From Pantoea cypripedii (lineage in GTDB: Bacteria > Pseudomonadota > Gammaproteobacteria > Enterobacterales > Enterobacteriaceae): DNA of 64,000 nucleotides. The notes beneath the pieces are model-generated. The model was not told the DNA's origin. It saw only the letters and a program-made list of their open reading frames with translations, and made no database searches. Within the stretch, counting starts at the first letter, position 1, and each line of letters starts with the position of its first letter. Position numbers and translations under genes: made by a program. The stretch is taken from NCBI RefSeq assembly GCF_002095535.1, contig NZ_MLJI01000003.1:581494-645493 (forward strand). The letters run 5' to 3'. This document shows, piece by piece, positions 28,837-36,545 of the stretch.

Positions 28837-28877
28837 TTTGCATATGCCGTAGCTACCGTCTTGAGCGTCAATCCCTA

Positions 28878-28929
28878 GGTGCGAATAAATTCGCACCCTA
28901 CGCCTGTAAGGTCGGCATTCATGCCGACC
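28878..28929. repeat. Bipartite palindromic repeat, family B copy 2
   Basis: GGTGCGAATAAATTCGCACC, linker CTACGCCTGTAA, then GGTCGGCATTCATGCCGACC. Same layout as the copy at 13508, with compensatory changes that keep both palindromes. It lies directly before a family A element. Confidence 0.8.
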
Positions 28930-28951
28930 AGGCCAATAACCGCACGGAGCC

Positions 28952-29023
28952 GTAGCGGCGCGATTTATCGCGCTATTCTGTGCACGGAGCCGGTTAACAC
29001 CGCGCAATAAATTGCGCCGCTAC
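28952..29023. repeat. REP-like palindromic element, family A copy 4 (inverted pair)
   Basis: GTAGCGGCGCGATTTATCGC facing an inverted, slightly diverged partner (GCGCAATAAATTGCGCCGC plus TAC). It borders the left side of the IS110-family element. Confidence 0.85.
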
Positions 29024-29078
29024 GCCCGGTGCGGTATCGGGTCACGGCGTCAATATCCCACACCGGCCGTCCTGAACG

Positions 29079-30062
29079 TCAGGCGGTCGCTACGTAATTT
29101 TCATCCCACTTCATCCGGGTTTTCAGCACGCCGAAGCACTGATGAACCAGCTTTCGCATCACCGCCCCCAGCGCGGCCTTTTTCGCTTTCCCTTTCGCCA
29201 GTAATCTCTCATACAGCGCTCTGGCCGGACCGTTCCACTTCGACGCCACCACCGCAGCCATATACAGTTTCGCCCTCACATCCGCCGGGCCCGTTTTGGA
29301 CATCCGCGCAAGCCCCCTCACGTAACTTCCCGATGTCTTCTCTACTGGCACCACCCCCAGCCACGATGCGACCTGCGACGCACTGCGGAACGGGCACGAG
29401 TGCAGCACTGCCAGCATCGTCGTTCCCACCACGCTGCCTATTCCTTTTATCGATTCCAGCAGCTCACGGTCCTCTTTCAGCCCCGGATGATTATCCGTGT
29501 GGTCTGAAATGAGGGCTTCAATACGCTTCAGTTCTTCCTCATTCGCTTTCCGGGTTCTCGTCAGGGAGTCGATGACCTCCCGTGACGTCCGGGTTGAATG
29601 GGCTTTTTCCAGCCGGTTTACTGCCCGCTGCACATCCGCCTGAAGCGAGTCCCGCAGGCGCATCAGTTCCCGCAGCTTACGCACTTCAGGTGACGGTGGT
29701 ACCCACGCATCGGGCTGTTTCAGCTCACCGTAACGGGCCAGCACCCAGGCATCGGCGGTATCATTCTTGGTGAGCATACCGATCCCACGGGCAAATTCCC
29801 TGACCCGCTGAGGATTCCCCATGCAGACCGTGACGGGGGTGTTTTCATGCAGCCCGAACGCCACATTCTCGTGGTAGACACTGGTGGCTTCCAGCACCGC
29901 GGTAACCTGTTCAGGCGGGCACTTCTGCATGAGGAGCCAGTCGTATATCTCACGCTCCGCACCGGGCTGGTTCTTCATGGATTTGGTTTTCTTTTTGCCG
30001 TTGCCGGGTAACAGGCAGAGGTCAAGTTTGTTTTTACTGACATCAATACCGAGATAAATCAT
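29079..30062 (-). CDS. IS110-family transposase (DEDD recombinase)
   Basis: 327 residues from ATG 30062, which gives the usual N-terminus MIYLGIDVSKNKLDLCL with Asp7 of the RuvC-like DEDD site; a longer start at 30092 is possible. Further acidic residues include the Glu of AVLEATSVYHE and the Asp pair of KNDTADAWVLARY. The C-terminal Transposase_20 domain follows (IKGIGSVVGTTMLAVL, then SASQVASWLGVVP with the nucleophilic Ser). The gene appears intact. These enzymes cut and join DNA guided by an RNA from the element's own non-coding end. Confidence 0.93.
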   Translation of the reverse strand: MIYLGIDVSKNKLDLCLLPGNGKKKTKSMKNQPGAEREIYDWLLMQKCPPEQVTAVLEATSVYHENVAFGLHENTPVTVCMGNPQRVREFARGIGMLTKNDTADAWVLARYGELKQPDAWVPPSPEVRKLRELMRLRDSLQADVQRAVNRLEKAHSTRTSREVIDSLTRTRKANEEELKRIEALISDHTDNHPGLKEDRELLESIKGIGSVVGTTMLAVLHSCPFRSASQVASWLGVVPVEKTSGSYVRGLARMSKTGPADVRAKLYMAAVVASKWNGPARALYERLLAKGKAKKAALGAVMRKLVHQCFGVLKTRMKWDENYVATA

Positions 30063-30257
30063 CAGATAACTCCCTTTCACATGAACCATCACGCCATCTT
30101 GCCTTGTACATACGAAGTCAGAGCTTCTGGTTACCGTTCAGAGTAGATGCTGGCGTGAAAGGAGAAACGGAGGGCTTAAACTACGATGCAGGATTTTCTC
30201 CTGAGCGGCGCGACAAGCTTCCTCCGTTTCCTGTTACTGGTAGCTAACCAGCAACAG
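30063..30257 (-). ncRNA. Candidate bridge RNA leader of the IS110-family element
   Basis: The 200-base region 5' of the transposase is strongly structured. GAAACGGAGG (30165-30174) pairs perfectly with CCTCCGTTTC (30221-30230), extended by GCTT/AAGC across a small bulge, enclosing a loop of about 40 bases. A second hairpin, CTGTTaCTGGT with ACCAGcAACAG, lies at 30231-30257. IS110-group elements encode a bridge RNA in the 5' non-coding end. Position, size and folding fit; the loop that would read the REP target was not resolved. Inference only. Confidence 0.45.
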
Positions 30258-30269
30258 TTTCAAGATACA

Positions 30270-30338
30270 AGCGGCGCGATTTATCGCGCAATTCCGTTCG
30301 TCGTACCGGAAAACACGCGCGATAAATCGCGCCGATAC
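30270..30338. repeat. REP-like palindromic element, family A copy 5 (inverted pair, 5' edge altered)
   Basis: AGCGGCGCGATTTATCGCGC facing GCGCGATAAATCGCGCCG plus ATAC. The usual GTA at the left edge reads CAA, as expected if the IS element ends here. Confidence 0.82.
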
Positions 30339-30378
30339 AAATCAATGCCAACCTGAACTACACCTCTCCCCTGCCGAT

Positions 30379-30555
30379 TTAGTGGCGGTCCAGCGCTTTG
30401 CTTAGACGGGTATCGTAAACACCCCCGCACATCGGCGATCAACAGCTCGTCAAATTTTCCGCGCTCCAGCAGACGGGCTAAATCGACCGAATATTCCAGA
30501 TCTTTGTATTGCCATTCGCGGTCATGCGGATGCGCCCACAGACCCGGCGACTAAT
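30379..30555 (-). pseudogene. Decayed 5' fragment of a flavin-dependent (LLM, NtaA/DszA-like) monooxygenase
   Basis: On the minus strand a frame reads SPGLWAHPHDREWQYKDLEY, then SVDLARLLERGKFDELLIADV, the N-terminal signature of NtaA/SnaA/DszA monooxygenases. An in-frame TAG (near 30547) stands just before it, where a Gln codon is common, and a one-base shift after ADV leads into GVYDTRLSKALDRH and a stop at 30379. Only about 55 of about 440 residues remain. It lies 10 bases after the FAD/NAD(P) gene in the same direction, so it was probably the next gene of that operon before the IS/REP rearrangement. Confidence 0.72.
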
Positions 30556-30564
30556 GTTGGGGAA

Positions 30565-31971
30565 TTAAGGGGCGGAAGGGGGAGATCGCTCCGCGTGAGC
30601 GAGTGGCAGCGATGCCAGAATCTGGCGTGCGACTTCAGCGGCATGATCAGCCACCTGCGGCAAGCCCATCAGCTCACCAAAACGCGCCCGCGCTGCCGGG
30701 CCGACAACGAACAACCTGGGGTTCGGCTGGCCGGATTGCGTCAGCGTACGGGAGTGGCGATCAACATCAATGCCAAATCCCAGCGCATCGGCACGAATCA
30801 TGCCCTGCTGGCTGAGCGACTTCAGCAGCGGCTGGCTGGCGGTTAATGCCTCATGGCCGGGGCCGGTCGTGACAATCAGATGATCGAGTTGATGATTTTC
30901 CGTCACGCCATGGCGCGTATGCAGCTGAATTATCAGTTGCTTGTCGCTGGCATCGATCCTGATCAGGCGTGCGGCTAACACGCGCAGGCTCCCCGCCTGC
31001 TGACGTTCGGTTATGGCCGCCGTCACCTGTGGCGCGATGCGGTAACGATGTACATCCCACCATGAACGCAGATGGCGCACAAAACGTTGCTGCTCCCGTA
31101 GCGGCAAGGACTGCCAGATATCCTGCCCCTGCACGCGCACCTCATCCAGCACGCGCTGCCACGGCAATTGTTGTTCGGCGGCGCGTACGACTTCCGCACG
31201 GATATGGTGTAGCCACTGACGTACGCTCGGTTGCTGCTGTGGAGCAAGCGTCCACTCCGGCCAGTCACCGCTCAGATTAGCACGCGATAGTTGCCCACGA
31301 CGCGAGAAGGCCAGCAACGGCCCGTGGTGCTGGCGCGTTGCCAGCGATGCCACCACATCCGCCATACTCAGGCCGGTGCCGATAATCGCGACCGAGGCAT
31401 GACCCGCAATGTTATCCAATCCCCCTGGCCGCCACGGGTTGGTAATCAGCGCCGGATGTGCCGCAAAAGGAAGTAAGGCGCGAGGTAATGCCGGTGGCGG
31501 ATGGCTGATCGCCAGGGCCAGCACATCGCCTTGTAGCGCTTCCCCGTTACTCAGCAGCAGTTGCTCTCCTTCCCAGGCGATAGCGCTGGCCTGAATGTGC
31601 TGCAATGTCACCTGTGGATGTTGTAAGGCTGCCTGCGCAAATTGCTCCGCCAGATAGCGACCAAACATCCCACGCTGCGGGTAAACCGCGCCATCAGCGC
31701 AATGTGCTACTGAATCCAGTGAACATTCGGGTTGCTGACGATACCAGCGGTCGAACGCACCCGGCTCGTCACCGCTCAGTTGCATACGCGCAGCGGGTAC
31801 GTTGATGCGATGCGCAGGCTCCTGGGTCGAATACGCCACGCCTGCTCCGAGGCTGTCTCTTGGTTCAATCACCGTCACGCGCAGGGGTGCCGTTGCCGTT
31901 CGGGCAAGATGAATCGCCAGCGCCGTACCACTGAACCCGCCGCCAACGATAATCACATGCGGTGTCTGCAT
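30565..31971 (-). CDS. FAD/NAD(P)-binding oxidoreductase
   Basis: 468 residues from ATG 31971, which has GGGGAAAAGG upstream; ATG 31998 would add nine residues. The N-terminal dinucleotide fold is HVIIVGGGFSGTALAIHLA, followed by an FAD-contact region with GVAYSTQEPAHRINVPA and a second fold around VAIIGTGLSMADVVASL. The C-terminus contains RLFVVGPAARARFGELMGLPQV. Proteins of this NAD_binding_9 group often sit beside flavin monooxygenases and sulfonate genes; here the remnant of such a monooxygenase follows. The reaction is not known. Confidence 0.8.
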   Translation of the reverse strand: MQTPHVIIVGGGFSGTALAIHLARTATAPLRVTVIEPRDSLGAGVAYSTQEPAHRINVPAARMQLSGDEPGAFDRWYRQQPECSLDSVAHCADGAVYPQRGMFGRYLAEQFAQAALQHPQVTLQHIQASAIAWEGEQLLLSNGEALQGDVLALAISHPPPALPRALLPFAAHPALITNPWRPGGLDNIAGHASVAIIGTGLSMADVVASLATRQHHGPLLAFSRRGQLSRANLSGDWPEWTLAPQQQPSVRQWLHHIRAEVVRAAEQQLPWQRVLDEVRVQGQDIWQSLPLREQQRFVRHLRSWWDVHRYRIAPQVTAAITERQQAGSLRVLAARLIRIDASDKQLIIQLHTRHGVTENHQLDHLIVTTGPGHEALTASQPLLKSLSQQGMIRADALGFGIDVDRHSRTLTQSGQPNPRLFVVGPAARARFGELMGLPQVADHAAEVARQILASLPLAHAERSPPSAP

Positions 31972-32036
31972 CGCCTTTTCCCCATTGCCTGTATGCATTT
32001 CCTATATAACTTTAATAAAAGATGAACAGATGAAAG

Positions 32037-32059
32037 TTATCCACTTTTTCTGTGGATAA
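32037..32059. promoter_or_regulatory. DnaA-box dyad
   Basis: TTATCCAC and GTGGATAA face each other across a T-rich 7-base gap. On the minus strand TTATCCACA (32051-32059) is a perfect DnaA box. It sits between parS and the FAD/NAD(P) gene. It may bind DnaA or be a hairpin near the oxidoreductase promoter. Confidence 0.55.
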
Positions 32060-32127
32060 ATCGTTGCATATCATCTGGCTAATTTTAGCCAGTATTTATG
32101 ATGGCGTTACGGCAGGGTGCATCCATG

Positions 32128-32411
32128 TGGCGATTTCACCCTGAAATCCTTTTCTAAAAATCATTATATTCATAGAGATAGGCGTGAAATCGGCGTGGCG
32201 AGCTTTATAATTTTCCGACCAGTACGAATGCGGGCAATCATAATTTAGTGGATTGTTGCCTTCACAGAGGGATGGTTAATTTGCCGTCACCGGTTGTGTT
32301 CATTGATCGGAAGGATTGCCCGTGATGAGTGAAATCATGGCGATTTCAGCCTGAAATTTTAGGCCTCATTACTGATATTTCATGCAGTTAGCGGTGAAAT
32401 TACGCTGGCGA
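32128..32411. other. parS: parS centromere region, P1 type
   Basis: Downstream of parB lies a cluster of the two box types used by P1 ParB: heptamers ATTTCAC/GTGAAAT (32133-32139, 32184-32190, 32329-32335, 32394-32400, plus variants at 32343 and 32377) and hexamers TGGCGA/TCGCCA (32128, 32196, 32338, 32406). Two palindromes ATTTCA-SCC-TGAAAT are included (32133-32147 and 32343-32357). The spacing differs from P1, with a bare stretch of about 125 bases between the two halves, where IHF could bend the DNA. Confidence 0.8.
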
Positions 32412-32423
32412 AGGAAAAGGAGG

Positions 32424-32447
32424 TAAAAAAAACCGCCCGAAGGCGGC
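32424..32447 (-). terminator. Rho-independent terminator after parB
   Basis: On the minus strand GCCGCC-TTCG-GGCGGT is followed by eight T residues, starting six bases after the parB stop. A textbook intrinsic terminator for the parAB operon. Confidence 0.92.
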
Positions 32448-32452
32448 ATTGC

Positions 32453-33424
32453 TCATTGATTGAGGTATTTGTTCAGGGTCTCGTTAATCACCCGATCCAA
32501 CTCGTCCTGGAGTTCTTTTGACTGTCGATTAAATTCATAGCTGAACATGCGACCACGCGTCTTTTTACGTGCAAAGCGGTCTTTGTCGGCAAAGGTCCAG
32601 AGCGCGGTGGCGACGACTTTATCTTTAGCGGGTGACTGCACCAGCGTCTGGCTGCCATTACGCACCAGACGCAGAATTCCATTCTTCACTTCATCTTCCG
32701 CTAATCCATCTCTGGCACAAACGGTATCAACATCCATACCAATGGCATCAATCAGCGCATCAACCGTCTGACCCGTCTCCTGCAGCTTCTCATAAGCCTG
32801 CAACAGAGATTTATAATCGGGATAGGTCAGCTCTGAGTGGTTAGGGAATAACGTGATGAGATCGGCAGGCACACTGGCCGCCTGCAATGCGCGTGTCACT
32901 TTGGCCTGAGAAAGACCTTCGCTCTGGGCAATTTCTTTTTGCGACAAACCACCATCTTTCAGCGCCAGCAGACGCATGCCAACCTCACGCAGGTTGTGTT
33001 CACGGGCAGTCTGAATATCCTGTGCCAGACGACGGGCTTCTTCTGCCGTGATTGAGGCGTCAGTAACCAGAACATCAAGACCTGTTTTACAATGCAGCGC
33101 AGCAGCACGGCGGCGTGAACCATCGAGAATCTCGATACGGTCATCACGCTTGACGCCAATAGCCGGAAAGAACTGCTGGAGTTTGATGGTACGGATAATG
33201 TCGCGCAGTGATTCGGGTGTCAGACCTGATTGGTCACGGCCGTTGGTTTCCATCACCACAAAGGTTTTATCTTCGATATCTTTTGCTGCAATGTGCTCCA
33301 GTGTGAACTGGGCGCGTTTACCGGTGGACAGGATAAAAGTCTGGGTATGGCCTTCTGATGTTTCTTCTGTTTGCAGCGGTGTCTGGCTGAAAGTTCTGCC
33401 AATCGTTATGCGTTTTGCGCTCAT
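32453..33424 (-). CDS. parB: Plasmid partition protein ParB, P1 type
   Basis: 323 residues, similar to the 333 of P1 ParB. A central helix-turn-helix (GLSQKEIAQSEGLSQAKVTR at about residues 160-180) binds the heptamer boxes and a C-terminal dimer domain (about 270-323) binds the hexamer boxes; both box types are present just downstream. The N-terminal part holds the ParA-interaction and spreading region, including the basic GSRRRAA motif. It starts seven bases after the parA stop and ends before a strong terminator. It acts with ParA to segregate the plasmid. Confidence 0.95.
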   Translation of the reverse strand: MSAKRITIGRTFSQTPLQTEETSEGHTQTFILSTGKRAQFTLEHIAAKDIEDKTFVVMETNGRDQSGLTPESLRDIIRTIKLQQFFPAIGVKRDDRIEILDGSRRRAAALHCKTGLDVLVTDASITAEEARRLAQDIQTAREHNLREVGMRLLALKDGGLSQKEIAQSEGLSQAKVTRALQAASVPADLITLFPNHSELTYPDYKSLLQAYEKLQETGQTVDALIDAIGMDVDTVCARDGLAEDEVKNGILRLVRNGSQTLVQSPAKDKVVATALWTFADKDRFARKKTRGRMFSYEFNRQSKELQDELDRVINETLNKYLNQ

Positions 33425-33431
33425 AGTAACC

Positions 33432-34631
33432 TCAGTTCAGGCGAATAAATTCAATGCGGTCAAACACGGCTTTGGCAAAATCCTCCGCAGCCGAACGCGC
33501 ATTCTTCAGGGCTTCACTGCTGCCTACATAGGTAGAAGGATTGGCCGAAATTACAGTGTCAAACGACTCTCCGCAGCGCTCAAAACCATCAAGCCTTGGT
33601 AAGGCGGCATCCAGCATGTCACCGCCAAAAATCTCTTTAGCAAGGCTGTGGCAGAGTTTGTGGTCAGCTTTGTTGGAGAGCTTCGACATAAATCCAATAT
33701 TGCCCTGTAAACGACAACTTGCGCCGGATTCTTCAATGATGCCAATCAGCTCTGGCAGACGCGTCAGATACTTCAAAGTGGAGTGAAAATCGACCTGTGC
33801 CGGGGGAACTGGCGTCATCAGCAAATCAGATGCGGCAATGGCGTTTTTCAGGAATGCGTCGAGGTGAGGGCCACTGTCGATAAAGATGAAGTCATAATCT
33901 TTCTTCAGTTTGGCGATAACATTATCGTGCAATACAGAATGGACATTATGCTGAGGCAGATGCTCGGCACAAAGCTCATCCCAGCGTGAAGCGATAAACG
34001 CATCATCGATGGAAGCGGGCAGCACATCCACACCAGGAATAATAGAAGGAACGATAAATTCGTTCAGCAATTCTTCGCGGCTGACATTCTGCAACATCGC
34101 CTGTGCCGCGGTGGCTTCAACTAATCCCACTGAACGCTCATGATTGAGGAACATGGTTGCGGAAGATTGCGGGTCAAGATCGATAACCAGAATGCGTAAA
34201 TCTTCAAATAACAGGTGTGGATGTGCGCGCAGCGCGTGGGCCAGCGAAACGGTTGATACCGTTTTCGATACGCCACCTTTCAGGTTACCAACAAATAACG
34301 TGAATGCATCACCGTGACGATCACGGTACTTGGGCACACCACGATGGTGATAGATGTCGATAATGTTCTGAATCGACATTGCATATTTGGTTGAGCTACC
34401 GGCGGCACGCTTATCAAACGGATAACCGTTTTCTTCCATCTCATTCACAGCATAATCGACACTGGCGCGCGTCAGCTTGGGTAACTTTGCCAGTGCCGCT
34501 TTAGCGTAAACCTGGTAAAAAGTATTTTCCTGCAACTCTTCTTTTTGTGCCTGGATCTGTTCCGTCAGGCTCATGAGCATTTTCTCAGAACGTTGAGCGA
34601 CCTTCAGAACCTGCTTTTCATCGTTAGCCAT
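33432..34631 (-). CDS. parA: Plasmid partition ATPase ParA, P1 type
   Basis: 399 residues (P1 ParA has 398). The first 100 or so residues form the DNA-binding domain typical of type Ia ParA. The deviant Walker A is GNLKGGVSKTVSTVSLAHAL, Walker A' is LVIDLDPQSSATMF and Walker B is FIFIDSGPHLD. ATG 34631 follows GGAGCAACT; an alternative 15 bases upstream is weaker. The protein moves plasmids over the nucleoid and also represses its own operon through an operator upstream. Confidence 0.96.
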   Translation of the reverse strand: MANDEKQVLKVAQRSEKMLMSLTEQIQAQKEELQENTFYQVYAKAALAKLPKLTRASVDYAVNEMEENGYPFDKRAAGSSTKYAMSIQNIIDIYHHRGVPKYRDRHGDAFTLFVGNLKGGVSKTVSTVSLAHALRAHPHLLFEDLRILVIDLDPQSSATMFLNHERSVGLVEATAAQAMLQNVSREELLNEFIVPSIIPGVDVLPASIDDAFIASRWDELCAEHLPQHNVHSVLHDNVIAKLKKDYDFIFIDSGPHLDAFLKNAIAASDLLMTPVPPAQVDFHSTLKYLTRLPELIGIIEESGASCRLQGNIGFMSKLSNKADHKLCHSLAKEIFGGDMLDAALPRLDGFERCGESFDTVISANPSTYVGSSEALKNARSAAEDFAKAVFDRIEFIRLN

Positions 34632-34648
34632 AGTTGCTCCACACATGT

Positions 34649-34676
34649 AGGATTTATGACTTTATACCGAAATCCT
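34649..34676 (-). promoter_or_regulatory. Candidate parAB operator
   Basis: AGGATTT and AAATCCT form a 7-base inverted repeat with a 14-base centre, 18 bases before the parA start, where the ParA autoregulatory operator lies in P1-like systems. Confidence 0.55.
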
Positions 34677-34882
34677 GCACATCAGGCAAATATATCTCAT
34701 TTACTCAGAAACAACTGATGTGAACGAAACACCTTGTCCAGGAGGATGTTATTACAAACATTCACTGTAATCAGTGCGGCAATCCTGAGCAGCCGGATGA
34801 AATGAATAAAAGATGAGCTGATCATTTTTCGAGCTAACCTGCCAGAATTCACTGTAATCAGTAGTGGCGTGAGTAAAAGTAC

Positions 34883-34938
34883 GGAGCAGGGAGCAGGGAG
34901 CAGGGAGCAGGGAGCAGGGAGCAGGGAGCAGGGAGCAG
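34883..34938 (+). repeat. GGAGCAG tandem repeat (8 copies)
   Basis: Eight perfect head-to-tail copies of a 7-base unit inside the iteron field, flanked by iterons at 34848 and 34945. A seven-base unit open in all frames is an artefactual source of coding frames; I see no gene. The copy number probably varies between isolates. Confidence 0.95.
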
Positions 34939-36478
34939 GGAAGATTCACTGTAGTCAGCAAGCTTTACAAGCAACGCGGGCATAAACCCACTGTAGTCGG
35001 CAAAAGATTCACTGTAATCAGCAAGCCATCACTAAACATTCACTGTAATCAGTAACCGCATCTACACGGATAAGCTAACGATAGCCTGTTTAACACCGGC
35101 TGAAGGGACAAAATCATTCACTGTAATCAGTAAAAGAGAACCCCATTCTGGTTTTCCGTCAAACATTCACTGTAATCAGCAGTCGCAATTTGCGAAATCC
35201 ATAATCGTTCACTGTAGTCAGTAAGACAATTCTCCGCCCACCTCAAATGTTCACTGTAGTAAGTAAGCCAAATTTCCCGGCATCCGGAAACGTTCACTGT
35301 AGTGAGCAACCCTGGTTATATAACCCGCAGGTGTTCACTATAGTCAGTACAAGGTGTCATCAAATCGGCAAACATTCACTGTAATCAGTCGCTGCTTTCG
35401 TACTCCGATCAACCATCATCTGTCCCTGACTGATGCTTTTACCGCGATAAAAAATCAAAACATTCACTGTAGTCAGCAAGATTGAGAGCGCACTTCAGAG
35501 GATTTTCCATGCGTTACGTACCTCAGGCCGAATCAGCAACATTCACTGTAATCAGTGGAGGGTATGCGGACGTATTACGTCAGCAGTTCTCCGGGAGCGG
35601 GAACTGGCGTGAGCTCAACAGTGAGAATCGGACGTTCACTGTAATCAGTAAGTGGTATCCATAAGGAAGAAGTTAAACATTCACTGTAATCAGCAGAGGG
35701 GGATCAACAGAAGTGAAATGTTCACTGTAATCAGCAACGGACCACACAAAGTCGATGATGGCTAGTAAGCAGCGATATCCCAAATTCACTGTAATCAGTA
35801 AGAGGTCATGTTAACGCCTGAGCCGAACATTCACTGTAGTCAGTACCCGGTCACACACAACCCCACTGGCGATGTTCACTGTAGTTAGTAGAAACGAACA
35901 TCGGCAGCCGCTGACCTCTGTATATCAACAGCTGAAACAGAAGATTCACTGTAATCAGTGACACCGTGACGTTAGCAGTGAAAGGCTTAACCCATGCTAT
36001 CAGGTGCCAATCTGGTGTTCACTGGAGTCAGTAACCGGGGTAAATATTCACTGTAATCGGCAAACGTGACCAACCCTGTCACTTTTTTGTTCCTGAAAAT
36101 ACGTGAGATGCTGATTACAGTGAACATAATGGCTATCAATTCAATAAGACATTGAAAATCATATACATATAACAAAACACCCACTGTAATCAGTAAGTTC
36201 ATCACAACGTAAGCATTCACTGTAATCAGTGGGGACGTACGAGTTGATAGCGTTCACTGTAATCAGCAAAAACCCCTCGGATACTCATCTTTTAACGATG
36301 AAAACAATAAATGTAAGCACTCACTATCAATTTATAACAATGAATACTGTATCTGGCAGCAATAATATGGATTATGGTTTTGTGATCACAGGCAGGAATG
36401 CTGATTACAGTGAACGTTACTGATTGCAGTGAATCTGATAGGCGCTAGCTGATTACAGTGAATGTCTGAAGGGAGGGA

Positions 36479-36507
36479 AGTGTCACTTTTCGGCTAAAAG
36501 TGACACT
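36479..36507 (-). terminator. Large hairpin downstream of repA
   Basis: AGTGTCACTTTT and AAAAGTGACACT form a perfect 12-base-pair stem with loop CGGCT, 39 bases after the repA stop and between two reverse iterons. It may end the repA message or serve as a protein-binding dyad. Confidence 0.6.
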
Positions 36508-36545
36508 GCAACGCGTGATGTACTGATTACAGTGAACATGATGAC

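Larger units (their letters stand above)
29037..30270 (-). mobile_element. IS110-family insertion sequence inside a REP-like cluster
   Basis: One transposase gene with a long 5' leader (about 200 bases) and a short 3' flank, bounded on both sides by family A repeats. IS110 elements have no classical terminal inverted repeats, so the ends are inferred. Joining base 29036 (ending GGTA) to 30271 (starting GCGGCGCGATTT) would restore a canonical GTAGCGGCGCGATTT repeat, which points to insertion between GTA and GCGG of a REP-like unit. IS110 relatives such as IS621 are known to target REP sequences. Exact ends could be off by a few bases. Confidence 0.6.
34761..36537. repeat. Giant iteron array downstream of repA (incompatibility/copy control field)
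   Basis: I count 32 copies of TTCACTGTAATCAGTA or near variants in about 1.8 kb. Twenty-seven read forward (first at 34761, last at 36253) and five read in reverse nearest repA (36111, 36401, 36420, 36449, 36523). Common changes are A to G at the tenth base and T to C at the fifteenth. Many intervals are 40-45 bases, about four helix turns, with unrelated sequence between. In P1 the equivalent incA locus has nine copies and limits copy number by binding and pairing RepA. No credible gene lies in 34632-36545. Confidence 0.93.

Noticed and set aside
30062..30093. Longer IS110 transposase start at 30092
   Set aside because: The family begins with a short lead before GIDVSK; ATG 30062 gives that, while the longer form adds ten unrelated residues and cuts into the leader.
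34752..34961. Open frame rich in Pro-Cys-Ser-Leu-Leu repeats
   Set aside because: It is made by the seven-base tandem repeat plus iterons, has no ribosome site and no sensible protein character.
34761..36537. CRISPR-like array of short repeats with unique spacers
   Set aside because: The repeat is only 15-16 bases, spacing is irregular (about 20-95 bases), orientation changes, no cas genes are near, and the same core forms the phased origin iterons beside repA.
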